Assembly (NCBI GenBank): GCA_001600415.1
Contig: BCJX01000006.1
Location: 1,027,588 to 1,091,587, forward strand
Reading direction: 5' to 3'
DNA length: 64,000 bases
Source of the DNA: Pascua guehoae
Lineage: Eukaryota > Basidiomycota > Tremellomycetes > Trichosporonales > Trichosporonaceae
The translations under genes were made by a program, and so were the position numbers. This document shows, piece by piece, positions 1 to 11,648 of the stretch. A model generated the notes under the pieces. The model worked only from the letters and a program-made list of their open reading frames with translations, did not search any database and was not told the origin of the DNA. Within the stretch, counting starts at the first letter, position 1; each line of letters starts with the position of its first letter.

Positions 1-770
1 CTAACGAGTTTCCTGTCAGCGGTCAGCAATATCAGCATGCAACAATGAGGCAGGGCAACCCCTTGCTGGTGTAATTGAGAAATCAGATGGTTCACAGGAT
101 GGTGAGTTTGATGCCGCCGGTTTCCGTTTCAACCTTGAAACCCGACCATGACCCCTGTGTTTCAGTCTTCTGACATCGGCCTTTTGCCCCCAGTGGCGCA
201 GTAGTGGAGCGAATCGAGTTTATTGGCCAGCTCGGCCCGAGGCGGTGCTAAACCCCACCTGCTTCAACCCCCGTCTGTAATGTCCCCCAGCGCAGCTAGC
301 GGAACCCAGCATTACGGTAAGGGGTGGGACTGTCATAAATGCAGCAGCCCAAGGGGGCGGAAGGGGAGTGGAGCGTTCGAGTGCCCCCAAGTCCCCCTTG
401 GACAGAAGCAACCTGGGTCATCTTGGGACCGCCTCATGCCCCTCCAACTGTACCGCCCAGCTCCACACTGACCCCTTGTTTCCACTCGAGTCCGAACAGT
501 GTCGCATCCATGTTGCATCGCACCATCCACAGGGGACAAGACTGTAGGGGAGCAGCACTGCTCTCTCAGCATTGTCGCTACTTGCGATGCTGTGTCCCCT
601 TTGCACCCCCTGGGGTGCGTCTCGAATGCCCCAGCGGCGAGCATGACAGTGTACGCCGTCGACGTCGGGAAACGGTTTAAAGAGCGAGACGGTCGATAGT
701 CTGTCTCCCCACTCCCAACTCTCTCCACTCACCCACCTCACGTTCACCGCCCCGCGCGCACCAGCACGCC
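1..770. other. Intergenic, no gene seen
   Basis: Only short overlapping open frames on both strands, none with recognisable composition or splice signals. The 3' part (about 700-770) is C-rich and is the probable promoter and leader of the gene starting at 771. Confidence 0.4.
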
Positions 771-2111
771 ATGCTCCGCGTCCAAATCCAGTCACCATCC
801 ACGCCGACGTTCCCGCACCACCTGGCGGCGCTCAAGTCGCCACGGCTCGTCGTCAACCCCGCGAGCGTGGCGTCGCCGCGGCTCACGTCTGCGCACTCGC
901 CCAACTCGCCCATGTTCCAGCTGTCGCCGATCGTGACGGCGTCGCCGCGGCTCGCGCTGCCCGAGTCGCCCTTCCTGTCCATCCCAGAGGAGACTTCGCT
1001 TCTTTCGTCTGGTGTCTCGTCGCCGTGTTCGCCGCGGAGCCCGCGCGGGTCGCCGCGGGTGGGTCGTGGTCCGCGCGAGCGGCGGCGGCGGGGCGCGATC
1101 GACCCGACCGTGGCTGTGCTGCCCTCGTGGCATCTGTTCTCGGGCGCGGGCCTGCGCGCGTCGACGTTTGCGGACCGGATGGCGCGCGTGCGCACGGGCA
1201 AGCTCACGCTCGCGCGGTTCCGGCAGTCCGAGTCTCTGCCTGCGCCGCATGTACTCGTGCGCGTCGCCAACGGGTTGAGCCAGAGTGGGCGGGGGGAGAT
1301 TTTCCGCTTCCTCCAGCCGCACGGGCACGCCGAGGGCCCCGCCTGCCCGCTCGCCAACCTCCCCGGCCTCGGGCCGAGTTCGACGGCGGCCGAGATCAAG
1401 GCGGCCGCGAGCAGCCTGCAGGGCGTGCGCGTCGTCGACCTCGAGGACACAAACGACACACCCCTCGGCGAGGGAGTCTACTGCCAGCTCGCGTTCCTCC
1501 GCCCCCACACGGTGCGGCAGCTGAGCGTCGGCCCGCGCATGCTCGCCTACGTCCCCGGGCGCGCAGTCACGTTCCACACGCTCTCGCGCGACGGCCTGTT
1601 CACGCGCCAGTGGAACATTGACACGGCGCCAGACTGTCCCACCCGCATCGTCCACGTCGCGTACGATCCCGACATCCCCGCCATCAACGCAGCCGCGCTC
1701 CTCCCCGCCCTCGCGTCGACGGGCAAGTTTGACGAAGTCGTGGTCATCCTCTCGCCCACGTCGCGCGCCAAACGCACACAACCCGTACAATGGGGCCGCG
1801 ACCCGCCCGCCACAGGCTTCCTCTTTGGCGTCGTCCGCCACATCTGCGCTGCCCTCTACCCGCCCAAGTATACCATTGTCGGCATCGACGACGTCCCCGC
1901 CCACCTCCTCGCGCTCGACCCCGCGGCGACCACAGAGGACAAGCAGCGCCACCTCCGCCACAGCGTCGCGAGCCGCCTCGCAGACCTCGGCCCAGAGCAC
2001 GCACGCCGCATCCTCAAGGACGTCGCGTTTTGCTCGCACGACGAGTATCGCGAGCGCGTGGGCGACCAGCAGTATGCCCTCGAGACGGACCCCAATGCCG
2101 TCGCGCTCTAG
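771..2111 (+). CDS. Lineage-specific protein of the 'EYRERVG...YALE' family
   Basis: Single-exon frame of 446 residues, unrecognised by name. The first 110 residues are low-complexity, rich in Ser, Pro and Arg. The rest looks globular, with alternating hydrophobic strands such as IVHVAYDPDIP and DEVVVILSP. The C-terminus reads DEYRERVGDQQYALE. A closely similar tail (EEYKARVGAYNFALE) closes the gene at 17158-18499, and a weaker version is in the gene at 31974-33145, so these look like dispersed paralogues. In related yeasts such proteins are generally uncharacterised and sometimes carry an F-box; no F-box is evident here. Function unknown. Confidence 0.75.
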   Translation: MLRVQIQSPSTPTFPHHLAALKSPRLVVNPASVASPRLTSAHSPNSPMFQLSPIVTASPRLALPESPFLSIPEETSLLSSGVSSPCSPRSPRGSPRVGRGPRERRRRGAIDPTVAVLPSWHLFSGAGLRASTFADRMARVRTGKLTLARFRQSESLPAPHVLVRVANGLSQSGRGEIFRFLQPHGHAEGPACPLANLPGLGPSSTAAEIKAAASSLQGVRVVDLEDTNDTPLGEGVYCQLAFLRPHTVRQLSVGPRMLAYVPGRAVTFHTLSRDGLFTRQWNIDTAPDCPTRIVHVAYDPDIPAINAAALLPALASTGKFDEVVVILSPTSRAKRTQPVQWGRDPPATGFLFGVVRHICAALYPPKYTIVGIDDVPAHLLALDPAATTEDKQRHLRHSVASRLADLGPEHARRILKDVAFCSHDEYRERVGDQQYALETDPNAVAL

Positions 2112-2875
2112 AGCACGGCCTGAACCACCAATACGAAACCCAGGAAATTACGATCAACAAGGACACCACGCATCACGCATTCTCACGACCACTCTGTAGC
2201 CCATAGACATCTGTTTGCCCGTATCCATGCACGAGATTCTCCAGCATCCTAGACTCCGCCGGCACGCAACGCTGGTCAGACTCGATAGTGGGTTGTACAC
2301 TTGAAGCTGGCCAGCACACCTGGAACATGTCGGTAGGCTTGAGATGTCTGGTCCTCTCGGCGTGTTCGGACCTCCCGCAGTGGCCGTACCCAGACCTTTG
2401 CCTGCATTACCGACTGTACCCAGACCTTTGCCTGCATTACCGACTGTACCCAGACCTTTGCCTGCATTACCGACTCGAGTAGCATGGTGACATGGTAACA
2501 CTGGACCATCAGCCAGCTGGCCAGGGCCGCTGCTACTTGCTAATTGATAGACGAGGCAGCGTCCCATGTGCACATTGTCGACTCTCACAAGGTCTCGGCC
2601 CACTATGGTATGTGGCATTGCTCTGCTACTCGTCTCGAGAGATCCTGCAGCATGCACCTCCATAAACAGTGTATGAGACCACAGTATTCCGCCCAGATTG
2701 CCGCCTGCGCGTACCGAACATCCGCCTCGATAGCGGCACTTGCACACATAGCTTCCCAAGCGGCACAATCACAGGGCATGATGGAGACTGCTCATCCCGA
2801 GGCGTGTCTCCACATCATCACGGTCTGCCATCCAGACACGCTACATCCTTACAGCCCCTCGCCTCGCGCCCAGTC
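2112..2875. other. Intergenic between convergent gene ends
   Basis: Lies between the end of the 771-2111 gene and the end of the minus-strand exon at 2876-3043. It holds a 30-bp tandem repeat (2387-2475) and otherwise nothing I can support. Confidence 0.5.
2387..2475. repeat. Three-copy 30-bp tandem repeat
   Basis: Three uninterrupted copies of a 30-bp unit beginning TACCCAGACCTTTGCCTGCA. Copies at 2387, 2417 and 2447 are identical except for the last base of the third. The location is intergenic. Confidence 0.95.
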
Positions 2876-3043
2876 CTAATAATCATACTCTCCCGGCCCG
2901 TTCTCCGTGCGCTCGCCCACGGGCGCGGGCGTGCCCCCGCTCGGTGTCTGGTCGTCAAACCACGCGTCCTCGTCGTCGCGCTCGCGGATCGGATCGGGGA
3001 CGTCGGTAAAGTCGATGTCGTCGTAGTCGATTGTCTGGGGTGT
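2876..3043 (-). CDS. 3'-terminal exon of unidentified acidic-tailed protein (partial)
   Basis: On the minus strand a CTAACACCCCAG branch/acceptor precedes a 55-codon open frame that ends at TAG (2876-2878). The peptide is acidic and begins TIDYDDIDFTDVPDPIRERD, with a WFDD motif and a C-terminal EYDY. Base composition and splice signal support a real terminal exon. The rest of the gene lies toward the assembly gap at 3579-4342. The minus-strand start exon at 4343-4432 may be its 5' end, but the intervening sequence (3110-3530) is repetitive and non-coding, so this link is inference. No family recognised. Confidence 0.6.
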   Translation of the reverse strand, partial: TPQTIDYDDIDFTDVPDPIRERDDEDAWFDDQTPSGGTPAPVGERTENGPGEYDY

Positions 3044-3255
3044 TAGGACGGGAGCTGGGAGGTGTGTGTGGGGGGTGTTGGGGGTTGGGGTGGTTTTGCC
3101 GGGGGGCAGTTAGAGACGTGCTGTCTGGTTGTTTCAAGGGGCGTGGATATAGGGCAAGTGAGCATGGGAGGAGGGTAGGAGGACGGGAATGGGGGCAGGG
3201 GGTCTGGCAAGTCGGTGCGCGATACTGTACAGCTTGTCGTGCGAGCCAGCTATGC

Positions 3256-3345
3256 TAGATGCTCGTGCCAGCTGCTCGTGCCAGCTGCTCGTGCTAGCTG
3301 ATCGTGCCAGCTGCTCGTGGGAGCCAGCGGTTCGTGCCAGCCACC
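3256..3345. repeat. Degenerate 14-bp repeat (TCGTGCCAGCTGCT-like)
   Basis: About six imperfect copies of a 14-bp unit built on CAGCTGCTCGTGC. The core AGCT is palindromic, so the tract can fold back on itself. It sits next to the assembly gap. Confidence 0.8.
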
Positions 3346-3578
3346 CTCATGCGGGCCACATCTCGCTCCATGCCAGCCAGCTCCCGATGCCAACATGGCA
3401 AGGCCATGGCATACACCTGAGCCCGCCATGCGCGGCATATTGCCAGTTTGATCCAAGCAGCGCGGCACAATGCCGCGCCAGCGTGGATTCCAGCTGTCGC
3501 CCTCAACTGCCCCAGATACACTGCACTGCCCGACCAGAATACGCCTGTCGTTCTGTCCCTCCTCGACCTCCCCTCCCC

Positions 3579-4342
3579 NNNNNNNNNNNNNNNNNNNNNN
3601 NNNNNNNNNNNNNNNNNNNNNNNNNNNNNNNNNNNNNNNNNNNNNNNNNNNNNNNNNNNNNNNNNNNNNNNNNNNNNNNNNNNNNNNNNNNNNNNNNNNN
3701 NNNNNNNNNNNNNNNNNNNNNNNNNNNNNNNNNNNNNNNNNNNNNNNNNNNNNNNNNNNNNNNNNNNNNNNNNNNNNNNNNNNNNNNNNNNNNNNNNNNN
3801 NNNNNNNNNNNNNNNNNNNNNNNNNNNNNNNNNNNNNNNNNNNNNNNNNNNNNNNNNNNNNNNNNNNNNNNNNNNNNNNNNNNNNNNNNNNNNNNNNNNN
3901 NNNNNNNNNNNNNNNNNNNNNNNNNNNNNNNNNNNNNNNNNNNNNNNNNNNNNNNNNNNNNNNNNNNNNNNNNNNNNNNNNNNNNNNNNNNNNNNNNNNN
4001 NNNNNNNNNNNNNNNNNNNNNNNNNNNNNNNNNNNNNNNNNNNNNNNNNNNNNNNNNNNNNNNNNNNNNNNNNNNNNNNNNNNNNNNNNNNNNNNNNNNN
4101 NNNNNNNNNNNNNNNNNNNNNNNNNNNNNNNNNNNNNNNNNNNNNNNNNNNNNNNNNNNNNNNNNNNNNNNNNNNNNNNNNNNNNNNNNNNNNNNNNNNN
4201 NNNNNNNNNNNNNNNNNNNNNNNNNNNNNNNNNNNNNNNNNNNNNNNNNNNNNNNNNNNNNNNNNNNNNNNNNNNNNNNNNNNNNNNNNNNNNNNNNNNN
4301 NNNNNNNNNNNNNNNNNNNNNNNNNNNNNNNNNNNNNNNNNN
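3579..4342. other. Assembly gap (764 N)
   Basis: A run of undetermined bases. Nothing can be said about its content; it probably hides most of the gene whose ends are seen at 2876-3043 and 4343-4432. Confidence 0.99.
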
Positions 4343-4432
4343 GTGGGCGGCGAGGAGGGGGAGGGGGGGGAGGGGGGTGGGGCCGGTGTAGGGCTCGAGT
4401 TGGGCGAGGAGGTCGGGGGGGAGGGTGGTCAT
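4343..4432 (-). CDS. Start exon of unidentified protein, truncated by gap
   Basis: Minus-strand ATG at 4432-4430 opens a 30-codon frame running into the gap. It starts MTTLPPDLLAQLEPYTGPTP, a Leu/Pro-rich segment with an amphipathic start. The context before the ATG (CACAATG-like) is acceptable for initiation, and the 5' region shows no longer upstream coding. It is possibly the same gene as the exon at 2876-3043. Family not recognised. Confidence 0.5.
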
Positions 4433-5073
4433 TGTGCAGGTGGTGGGCTTCGGTGTTGGTGGTGGTGTGTGTGTTGTGAAGATGGGTGGGATGTTGTGAA
4501 CGCTGTGGACGATGACGCAGTGCTCAACTTTGGTGTGGAGGTGGAGGGACGCTCGCGGGCGGTCGTCGAGTTTCGGCTTCGAGCTGACCAACAGACTGAA
4601 AACATGCAAGACACTGCAAGCGCATGCAAGCTAACCTGGCATCTCGTTCATCTCACCTGGGCCATGAGCACCGTATGCACCTAGGCCATGACCACGGTAT
4701 GTGCAATGTTTGCCTCTCTGTTGAACCCAAAGCTCGGATCCACCACTTCAAGCTCTACGGCCCAAGCTTAAGCTTCTCGTTCCAGTCTACCCCAGTGGGG
4801 CTATCTTATCTTGTCGTTTGAGCCACAAATGCAAGTAGTCAGCAAGCAACAAGCAGTCAGCAAGACGAGATTGCCCCCAGGACCGATACGTATCAAGATC
4901 ATTCACTACATCAAGGTAGATAGAGAATACAACTGCTGAACGTGTTTTTGAAAAGTCTTCCTTCTCCCGGCCTCCGATGGTCGCGACACCCAAAAGTCTT
5001 TACCAACCACGCACCATCGGAGCACACCATGCACTCGGACCCGAGCACTCGCACTGCACTGCCCACACCCAGC
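4433..5073. other. Intergenic, no gene seen
   Basis: Presumed 5' region of the gene at the gap and 3' flank of the carnitine acetyltransferase gene. No feature with adequate support. Confidence 0.4.
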
Positions 5074-7601
5074 CTAGTACTCTGCAATCTGCAGCGTCTT
5101 GCCGATCGTGTGTCTCCTGCTGCGCTTGCTCTGTGCAATGGTGGTCGGGAGGCCGACGTCAAAGTAGCCAAAGCCGCCAAAGAGGTCCTCCTCTTCGTCC
5201 TCTGGCCCTCCGCCCATCTCGGCCTCTTCGTCTTCGCTCAGGCGGCGACCGGTACGTGCGTCGCGCATGACACCCGAGTGGTCGACAAACGCCTCGGGGC
5301 GCTCGTTGGCCGAGCGCCACAGTTGGACAATGAGCGCGCGCACCTCGAGCAGGTACGCCTTGAGCGTCTTGAGGAGACGGCGTGTCTGGAGGTGCTTGGA
5401 CGACATGCACACCGAGATACCCTCGTCCTTGATAATGTAGCCAATGCCGTAGCCCTCGGGGGCAGTGGGGCCAAAGCCAAAGAGGCGGAGGGCAGGGTTG
5501 CCGCAGTTGGACGTCGAGAGGATGGTGTTGCCGAGCGTGCTGAATCCTCCGTCGGTGAAGATGGACGGCACACCGGGAACCTCCTTGCCTTCGGCCTCGG
5601 CCGTGGCAATGTCGCGCTGGATGAGCGAGTGCATCGCATACAGGTGGCGGTCACAGCCCTGGCCCGCCGAGCACTCGCGTGTGAGCTGTGTGTGGCGCTG
5701 GCATGCCTTGCGGAGCGCGTCAATCTTTTGCTGCGGTGTCGCCGACTCGGAGCAGAAAGTCTTGACAAAGTTGACACTCTCGCTCTGGACCGTGCGGATC
5801 GACTCGGTACGGCCGTGGAGGAAGCTCTTGGTCATGGCGGGCTCGTACGTCGACTCGACGCGGCCGTACAGCGAGTAGTAGGCCGCCTGGAACGCCATCT
5901 GGACAAACGCGTCGGGCGAGAACCCGTGGCGCTTGATAAAGTTGGCACCATAGCCGCGGAACTCGAGTGCCTTCGAGTCGTTCTGACAAATGAGGTCGGA
6001 AATACGCGTCTCGGCAAAGCGCACACCCGCCTTGAGGTCGGGCGTGAGGCGCCACTCGAGCTTCTTGGGCTTGATGTCCACCTCGGTCTCAATGTCGTCG
6101 AGCTCCCTGGGCGTCTTGGACCCCTTTGCAAACGGCGAGAGCTTGGCCTTGAACAGCGATGGCGTCGACGGGTTGATCGACTTTGCAAAGAGCAAAACAA
6201 GCTCGGTGAAGACGTCGGCAGCGTAACGCAGGACAGTGTGGCCGTCGACACCCGTGTGTTCAAAGTTGATACCGGCCTCGCCGTTTGAGCACACGATAAT
6301 CTGCAGCTTGTCGTACCAGCGGTTGGTACACGTGCCGACCTGGACACCGTGCTCGAGGCGGTAGCCACCACACAAAAAGTTGGCGCACAGGTCTCCAATG
6401 TCGGCCGGCTCCGTGTCGTCGAGGCAGACGACAAAGAGCGACGACTCGACAACAGCGAGGGCCTTTGCATTGTGGCGGTTCGACTCGTGCAGCTCGTTGC
6501 GGAGACGCGACCAGATCTTGCGGTTTTCCGTAGTGAGAATACCGACGGCGTTGGCACTGGTCTCGAGCACATTCAACTTGTCGGCATCGGCCACAATAGC
6601 CTGGAGGTTGGTGAGGATTTCACGGTCGCTCATTGTCGGACGGTTCTTTGAGTCGAGCACGTCAAACCAGTCTGTGGGAAAGGGTTAGCCGGCTGATAGG
6701 CGAGACAAGCGCGGGTGGAGGGGAGGGTTGAGCGGGGAAATGCACGACGCCAACGGTCCGTGACAAACCAAAGCTCGGACACACAGGGGTTCGTAGGGAC
6801 AGGGGTGACTCACAGAACTGGCCGCGACGGATCACAACAATATGGCGCGACTCGTGGTATGTCTCCATGCGACATCCGAGGTCGGTAGGCACACGCGACG
6901 TGGCAAAGAGACGCTCGTACTGGCTCATATCGAGCTGCGAGCCGCGGATGGCATCAGGCTTGAGCTGGCCACTGCGGAGGTCGTGGATGAAGAGGAGCGA
7001 GGAGAGGATGAGCGACGAGGCGCGCGACAGCTGGGGGTCGTTGCGGGGGGTCACATCGGATGACAAGACAAAGAATGGGTTGAGCGAGAGGACGACCGAT
7101 TCCGAGTGGGAGAGGTAGCTCTCGTCTGTAGAATGTCAGTTCTCGAGCCAGCAAAAGCAGGAACAAAGAGTAATGGGTTGACCGTGCGGGGTAGCCTATG
7201 GGTTGGTCTGTGCGACATGACCCCCTACTCCCACTAGTCGGATAGATAAAAGCCAGACATCGGGCCGATGACTCACACCAAAACTCCTCAATGTAGCTGT
7301 CGACGCCCTTGTCATACTCCTCTAGGCGCGACTGCCATTTGGCACCTTCGCCCGATGTGAGGAAATCCTCAACAATGGTCTTGGTGCGCTCGTGCTCGTC
7401 GGCATCCTGCAAGGGTTCCAGACAGCGGAGGTAGCGCTTGCACGTGTCCTCGAGCTTGGGGATGGGGAGCTTGGGCAGGTCGGCCTCGTACTTTGCCGCA
7501 ATGCCATCAGCAGTGTGACGCGTCGTGGGCGTCAGCATGCCCGAGGGGAGGGGTGGCGACGAGGCGCCGCCATTCGCCCTGCTCTGTGGGTTTGAAGGCA
7601 T
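5074..7601 (-). CDS. Carnitine O-acetyltransferase (YAT2-like)
   Basis: Transfers acetyl groups between CoA and carnitine, allowing acetyl units to move between peroxisome, cytosol and mitochondria during growth on fatty acids or C2 compounds. Three exons on the minus strand: 7601-7277, 7125-6814 and 6671-5074, with GTGAGT donors and CAG acceptors, giving 744 residues, within the usual range for this family. Visible family motifs are the catalytic histidine in NFEHTGVDG, the CoA/carnitine-binding region FLHGRTESIRT, the STSNCGNP segment and FGPTAPEGYGIGY. No C-terminal peroxisomal SKL is present (the end is LQIAEY) and no clear N-terminal mitochondrial presequence, which favours a cytosolic YAT2-type enzyme over CAT2. 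That localisation is inference. Confidence 0.92.
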
Positions 7602-9132
7602 GGGTGTTGGTGGTGGGTGGCAAAGGGGGCAGTGGTGGGGTGGTGGTGGGCCTAGTGGGTGGGTGGCTAAAGAAGTGGGATGGGGGTTGTCGAGCTGCTT
7701 TCTATAAGGCGTTTGGCGAGGACGGGAGAGGTGGGCTGCGTCGTCGCAAAGCTAGCCCCGGGAGGCTGCTAGAGGGAGGGAGGGGTGTGGTGGGTGTGGA
7801 GGTGTAAGAGTGGGAAATGGGATGAGATGCGATGTGGTTGGTTGTCAAGGTGTGCTAGATGTGGATGGGTATTTGTCCGGCGGGGCAACACAAATCATGA
7901 TTCCGACATAACAATAATCTCATCCATTCCACCACTGCCCATTAGCCCATCTCATCCCATCGGCAAACGTCACTTGCCGGAGACCCCGTGGGCATTTGGC
8001 CCCCGCCCTCGTCTTCATGCAATGGCAAAAAGACGCAGCAGCGGGCATCGGTGGCGCCGGCATGGCGCTCATCGACGAGTCAGAGGACGAGAGGCCGAGA
8101 GGACCACAGGAGCGGCAGAGCAACGGGGATAGACGTTGACCAAGAGGGGGCGGGGCTGACTAGGGGGTAAGAACGGCAAGAAGCCGCCAAGGGAGGCAGA
8201 ACCAAGGGAGCCGAGGAGGTCGAAGAGGGTCAGCAGATCAGGCAATGCAGGCAAAGGGCAACCGGCATCCCAGGAAGCAATCACTGTGCGGCGTTTTCAT
8301 TCTGCACCAGACCCTCTCTGTACCCATGTACCCAGGAAAAAAAAAGAGCGGCCGGCGAGATGGGCACGCCAAGGTGGGCCATGCACCGAGGTACCGAGGT
8401 ACAAGAGATAGGTACTAACACCTCTTTTGAGCCAATCGACAAAGGGCCCACGTCAATGACAAAAGTCGAGCGGAACAAGCAAAGGGCAACAACAGGAAGA
8501 GGGGGACGAATGAGGGGGGCCGAGAGGGGGGCCATGTGGGGACCCGAGGGGGAAGATGCATGCCGATGTGCCAAGTCCGAACCGGAACCCAAAGTGGGCA
8601 ACTAGCAACACTACTAGCAAATGGCATTAAAGATCACGCGCCAGACAAACACTGCGGCTACGGCGGCCAGTGTGCGGCGTGTTTGCCAGTCTGTCTTGGT
8701 GTCCTTGGGTACTTGAGACCGACCAGCTGCTCTTGGCCATGTGACACAGTCGTGGCTACATGGCTACAGTACAGGCGCCAGTCCACATGCCCATTTCTCA
8801 TATGTGCCTGGTTCCGGGAGGTGTACGGTACTGTACTCTCTGTGTGCACGTCCCTCCCTCGGCCGACCATATCCGAGCGTCCTGGACTTGGTTTGTGACG
8901 TTGCGTCACTCTACGCATTCAACCGCCGGCCGGATCGCCCACCACCCACCACCACCCACCACCACCCACCACCACGTCGGTCTGACGTCTGACGTCTGAC
9001 AACCAACCGCCGGTATCCAATCCACAAGACACCGATCCGATCACACATCGCCACCACAACCCAGTTAAACTACAGGCCATCTCTCCCTTGCCCTGCCTTG
9101 CCTCGTCCACCGCCGCGTCGCCTTCAGTCCCA
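7602..9132. other. Divergent intergenic region
   Basis: About 1.5 kb between divergently transcribed genes (carnitine acetyltransferase to the left, ANCHR-like gene to the right), so it should hold both promoters. It contains an ACC-rich minisatellite at 8940-8975 followed by three copies of a CTGACGT motif. A 45-codon frame starting near 8019 (MQWQKDAAAG...) is not adequately supported. Confidence 0.5.
8940..8975. repeat. ACCACCC minisatellite
   Basis: Four near-perfect copies of a 10-bp CCACCACCCA unit, followed immediately by a short CTGACGT triplication. It lies about 160 bp upstream of the ATG at 9133. Confidence 0.85.
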
Positions 9133-10729
9133 ATGCCATCTGGAACAGATGCAGACGACGAGGCAGCCCTCTTTGCAAGGTTTGCAGCCCTCCGCGCCCC
9201 CACGTCCCTGCCATCCCTGGGCAAGGACGACGCGACGCGCGCCGACTCGCCGCCCCTCGCCGCAGAGACTGTAGCTGCGGCCGCTGCGCGTGCCGAAAAG
9301 GAAGACGCGGCACTGGACGCGCTCGCGAGCGGTGTGCCCCTGGATGACGGCGATGACTCTTTTGCGGCCCTCCTTGCCAATCTCGGGGTTGGATCAGGGG
9401 GTGTTCCCCTCGGCGACGACGTGTCAGAGCCAACTGCTCCCTCTGACGCTGACCCGCTCGGAGCCGCGTCGTTCCCAGCCCTCGGGTCGCTCAAGTCGCT
9501 TAATACCGGGTTCGATGCCGAGCCCGACCGCGCGCTCGAGCGCGACGTCGCAGCAGCCCTCCGCGACGCCAGCGCTCTCAATATCCCGCCTGCGCCGCAG
9601 TCACCATCGCATGTACAGCCCTCACTCGACGACGACGGGGAGGGGAACACTGCAGACGACGTGCTTGAGCGTGCTCTGGCAGAAGCGGCGGTAGACGAAG
9701 ACGAGACTCACGGGGATGAGACTGTTCCCGGACTTCAGGCGGCATCGATGTGGAAGGCTCCTGGCGCCGGGAAGAACGCCGTGAGCGATCCGAGCGCTTC
9801 GAGCTCTGCATCGTCCAGTGGCAATCTTGCTCGCGATGCAGACGCAGACACTACCCCACACTCCCCGCACGCCACCCCCGCGTCGCCCCACACCGCCCCG
9901 CCGCTAGGACCCACGGACCATGCCCGAGCCACCGGGGACACTCGCCCAAGTGACGCCGACGCCTCCACCGCGTCTCCCACCTCCACCACCGCCGGAGGCT
10001 CGGAACACAAACCGTCCGCCCTTGGAGCTATCTCGTCTGCCCCTCGTGCCGGAGCCTCAGCCACAGCTGCAGCCACAGCCGCAGCCGAGGCCACCCCCAC
10101 CCCCTCGTCAGACCCGCTCGCGAGCCTCGCCATCCTCGCCGGCCTCCCTGGCGCCTCTGGCCTCCCCGACCTCCCCGCGGACGCGGACACGGACAACGAT
10201 ACCGACGACGCACATGTCGATCCCGAAACCCGTGCGCGCATGGCGCGCCTCGCCGACCTCCGCGGGCCGTCGGTCTTTCCGACCGCACCAACGCGCGACC
10301 CAGCAAAGGCCAACCCCCTGGGACCCCCGCCGCGCGCGCCTGGTCAGGGGTGGAATTTGCCCGGGTACAGGGATGAGAGGGATGACGATTTGGATAGCTG
10401 GTGTAGTGAGTGCGGTTGTGGGCATTTTGTTCAAGTGAAGCGAGGGGGAGGATGCGCGAGGTCGAGTCAGCCGAGGCTGAGACTGATTCCTGGTATTCTT
10501 CGCCCGTCTGCGCAACGTCGCGGCGCTGAATTCGAAATCCCTTGGACAGAACTTGGACAGAAAATGTCGCAACTAACACACAGGCATCTGTAACAAGGAC
10601 GCAGAGGTGCGCTGTCGCGGCTGCGACGGCGACCTGTACTGCGGCGAGTGCTGGCGTGAGGGCCACGGCGATGGGCCAGGCCAGGAGAGGGGCCACAAGG
10701 CGGAGCGGTTTGTGTGGAAGTCAAAGTAG
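9133..10729 (+). CDS. ANCHR/ZFYVE19-like zinc-finger protein
   Basis: Two exons, 9133-10405 and 10584-10729 (GTGAGT donor, CTAACACACAG acceptor), giving 472 residues. The long N-terminal part is acidic and low-complexity (Ala, Ser, Asp, Pro). The C-terminus forms a compact Cys/His finger: [14 protein letters not shown], then [12 protein letters not shown], then REGH. The intron cuts inside the first cysteine cluster, so the finger exists only after splicing. This finger is the hallmark of the ZFYVE19/ANCHR family, which in animals acts in the abscission checkpoint; the fungal role is not established. The start at 9133 ([13 protein letters not shown]) is preferred over the in-frame ATG at 9088, because the conserved-looking [14 protein letters not shown] segment begins there. 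Confidence 0.85.
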
Positions 10730-11648
10730 GATTTGAAAGGTGTCCGGACAGACAGTGTTAGAGCGTGACCATGTTGGGATACTGTTGGGACCTGACTCTG
10801 TGGGGCGAGACAAACGCTGGAGTGTAAAGGTGTTAGAATGGGGGTGTGCAGTGGCTCGCTCGGAGAGGCACATCCCAGACGACTGCGGGGAGAAGGGCAG
10901 AAGCACGTCGACCAATGTAGACTCATACAGCATGTTGAAAGAGCATTGACAGAGTGGATCAGATCAAGAGACACACGAGCTGCTTGCGGCTCCCGACCAC
11001 ACTGACCAGCGGCCGGTGGGTTGTGGTGGACGAGGTGCGGGATGGGTGGTGAATTGATCGCGTCGTGTATACTCGTGTGGGGTACTTATCCTATCTATCT
11101 CTCGGCCGTGTCAACCTCGTCCTTCATACCCATGTCTGGGACATGTATGGTCTCGGCAAGCACGAGACTCGTCGTAGGTGGTCGTCTCAAGGCTTTGCGC
11201 TCAAGTGCACTGGCCAGTTTCAAGTGTGCTAACAGTACAAGCAAGGGGCCGTGCGCTGGTTCAGGTACCCTATGGCTCATTAGCCCATGGTGGTGGGCCA
11301 GAAGCGACCACATGTTGCCCCACCCCTGGGGAACTGGGCACGGCAGCTCTGCCCCCTCCGCTCTGCTGACACCTTCATCGCGAAACCAGCCCACCCGCCA
11401 GTGTTCCTGCACTGCTATTGCCATGTCTTTTGTACTACAGTATTGATGTTATGCCTTTGAATTCAACGTTTGGCCCCCCTCCATCGGAGCAACAAGAGGC
11501 GACAAGACGAGGCATCGGCGCTGGACCAGGCCCAACGCCCGCGCTGACGCCGCCCGCGCTGACGCCGCCCGCGCTGACGCCGCCCGCGCTGACGCCGCCC
11601 GCGCTGACGCCGCCCACGCTGTCGTCGCCCCCGCGGCCGACCCCGCGG
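10730..11648. other. Intergenic between convergent genes
   Basis: 3' flanks of the ANCHR-like gene (plus) and the DUF1348 gene (minus). It contains the GC-rich 15-bp repeat at 11538-11620 and no gene I can support. Confidence 0.45.
11538..11620. repeat. 15-bp GC-rich tandem repeat (CGCTGACGCCGCCCG)
   Basis: Five nearly identical copies of a 15-bp unit plus a decayed sixth. The unit length is a multiple of three, so both strands stay open (GGVSA repeats on the minus strand), but the tract lies just after the stop codon of the DUF1348 gene and is probably 3' untranslated. Confidence 0.92.

Noticed and set aside
792..2039. Long antisense frame over the 771-2111 gene
   Set aside because: Arg/Ala-rich mirror of a GC-rich coding region; typical shadow frame.
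4942..6288. 448-codon plus-strand frame over the carnitine acetyltransferase
   Set aside because: Antisense shadow; the minus strand has the motifs and splice sites.
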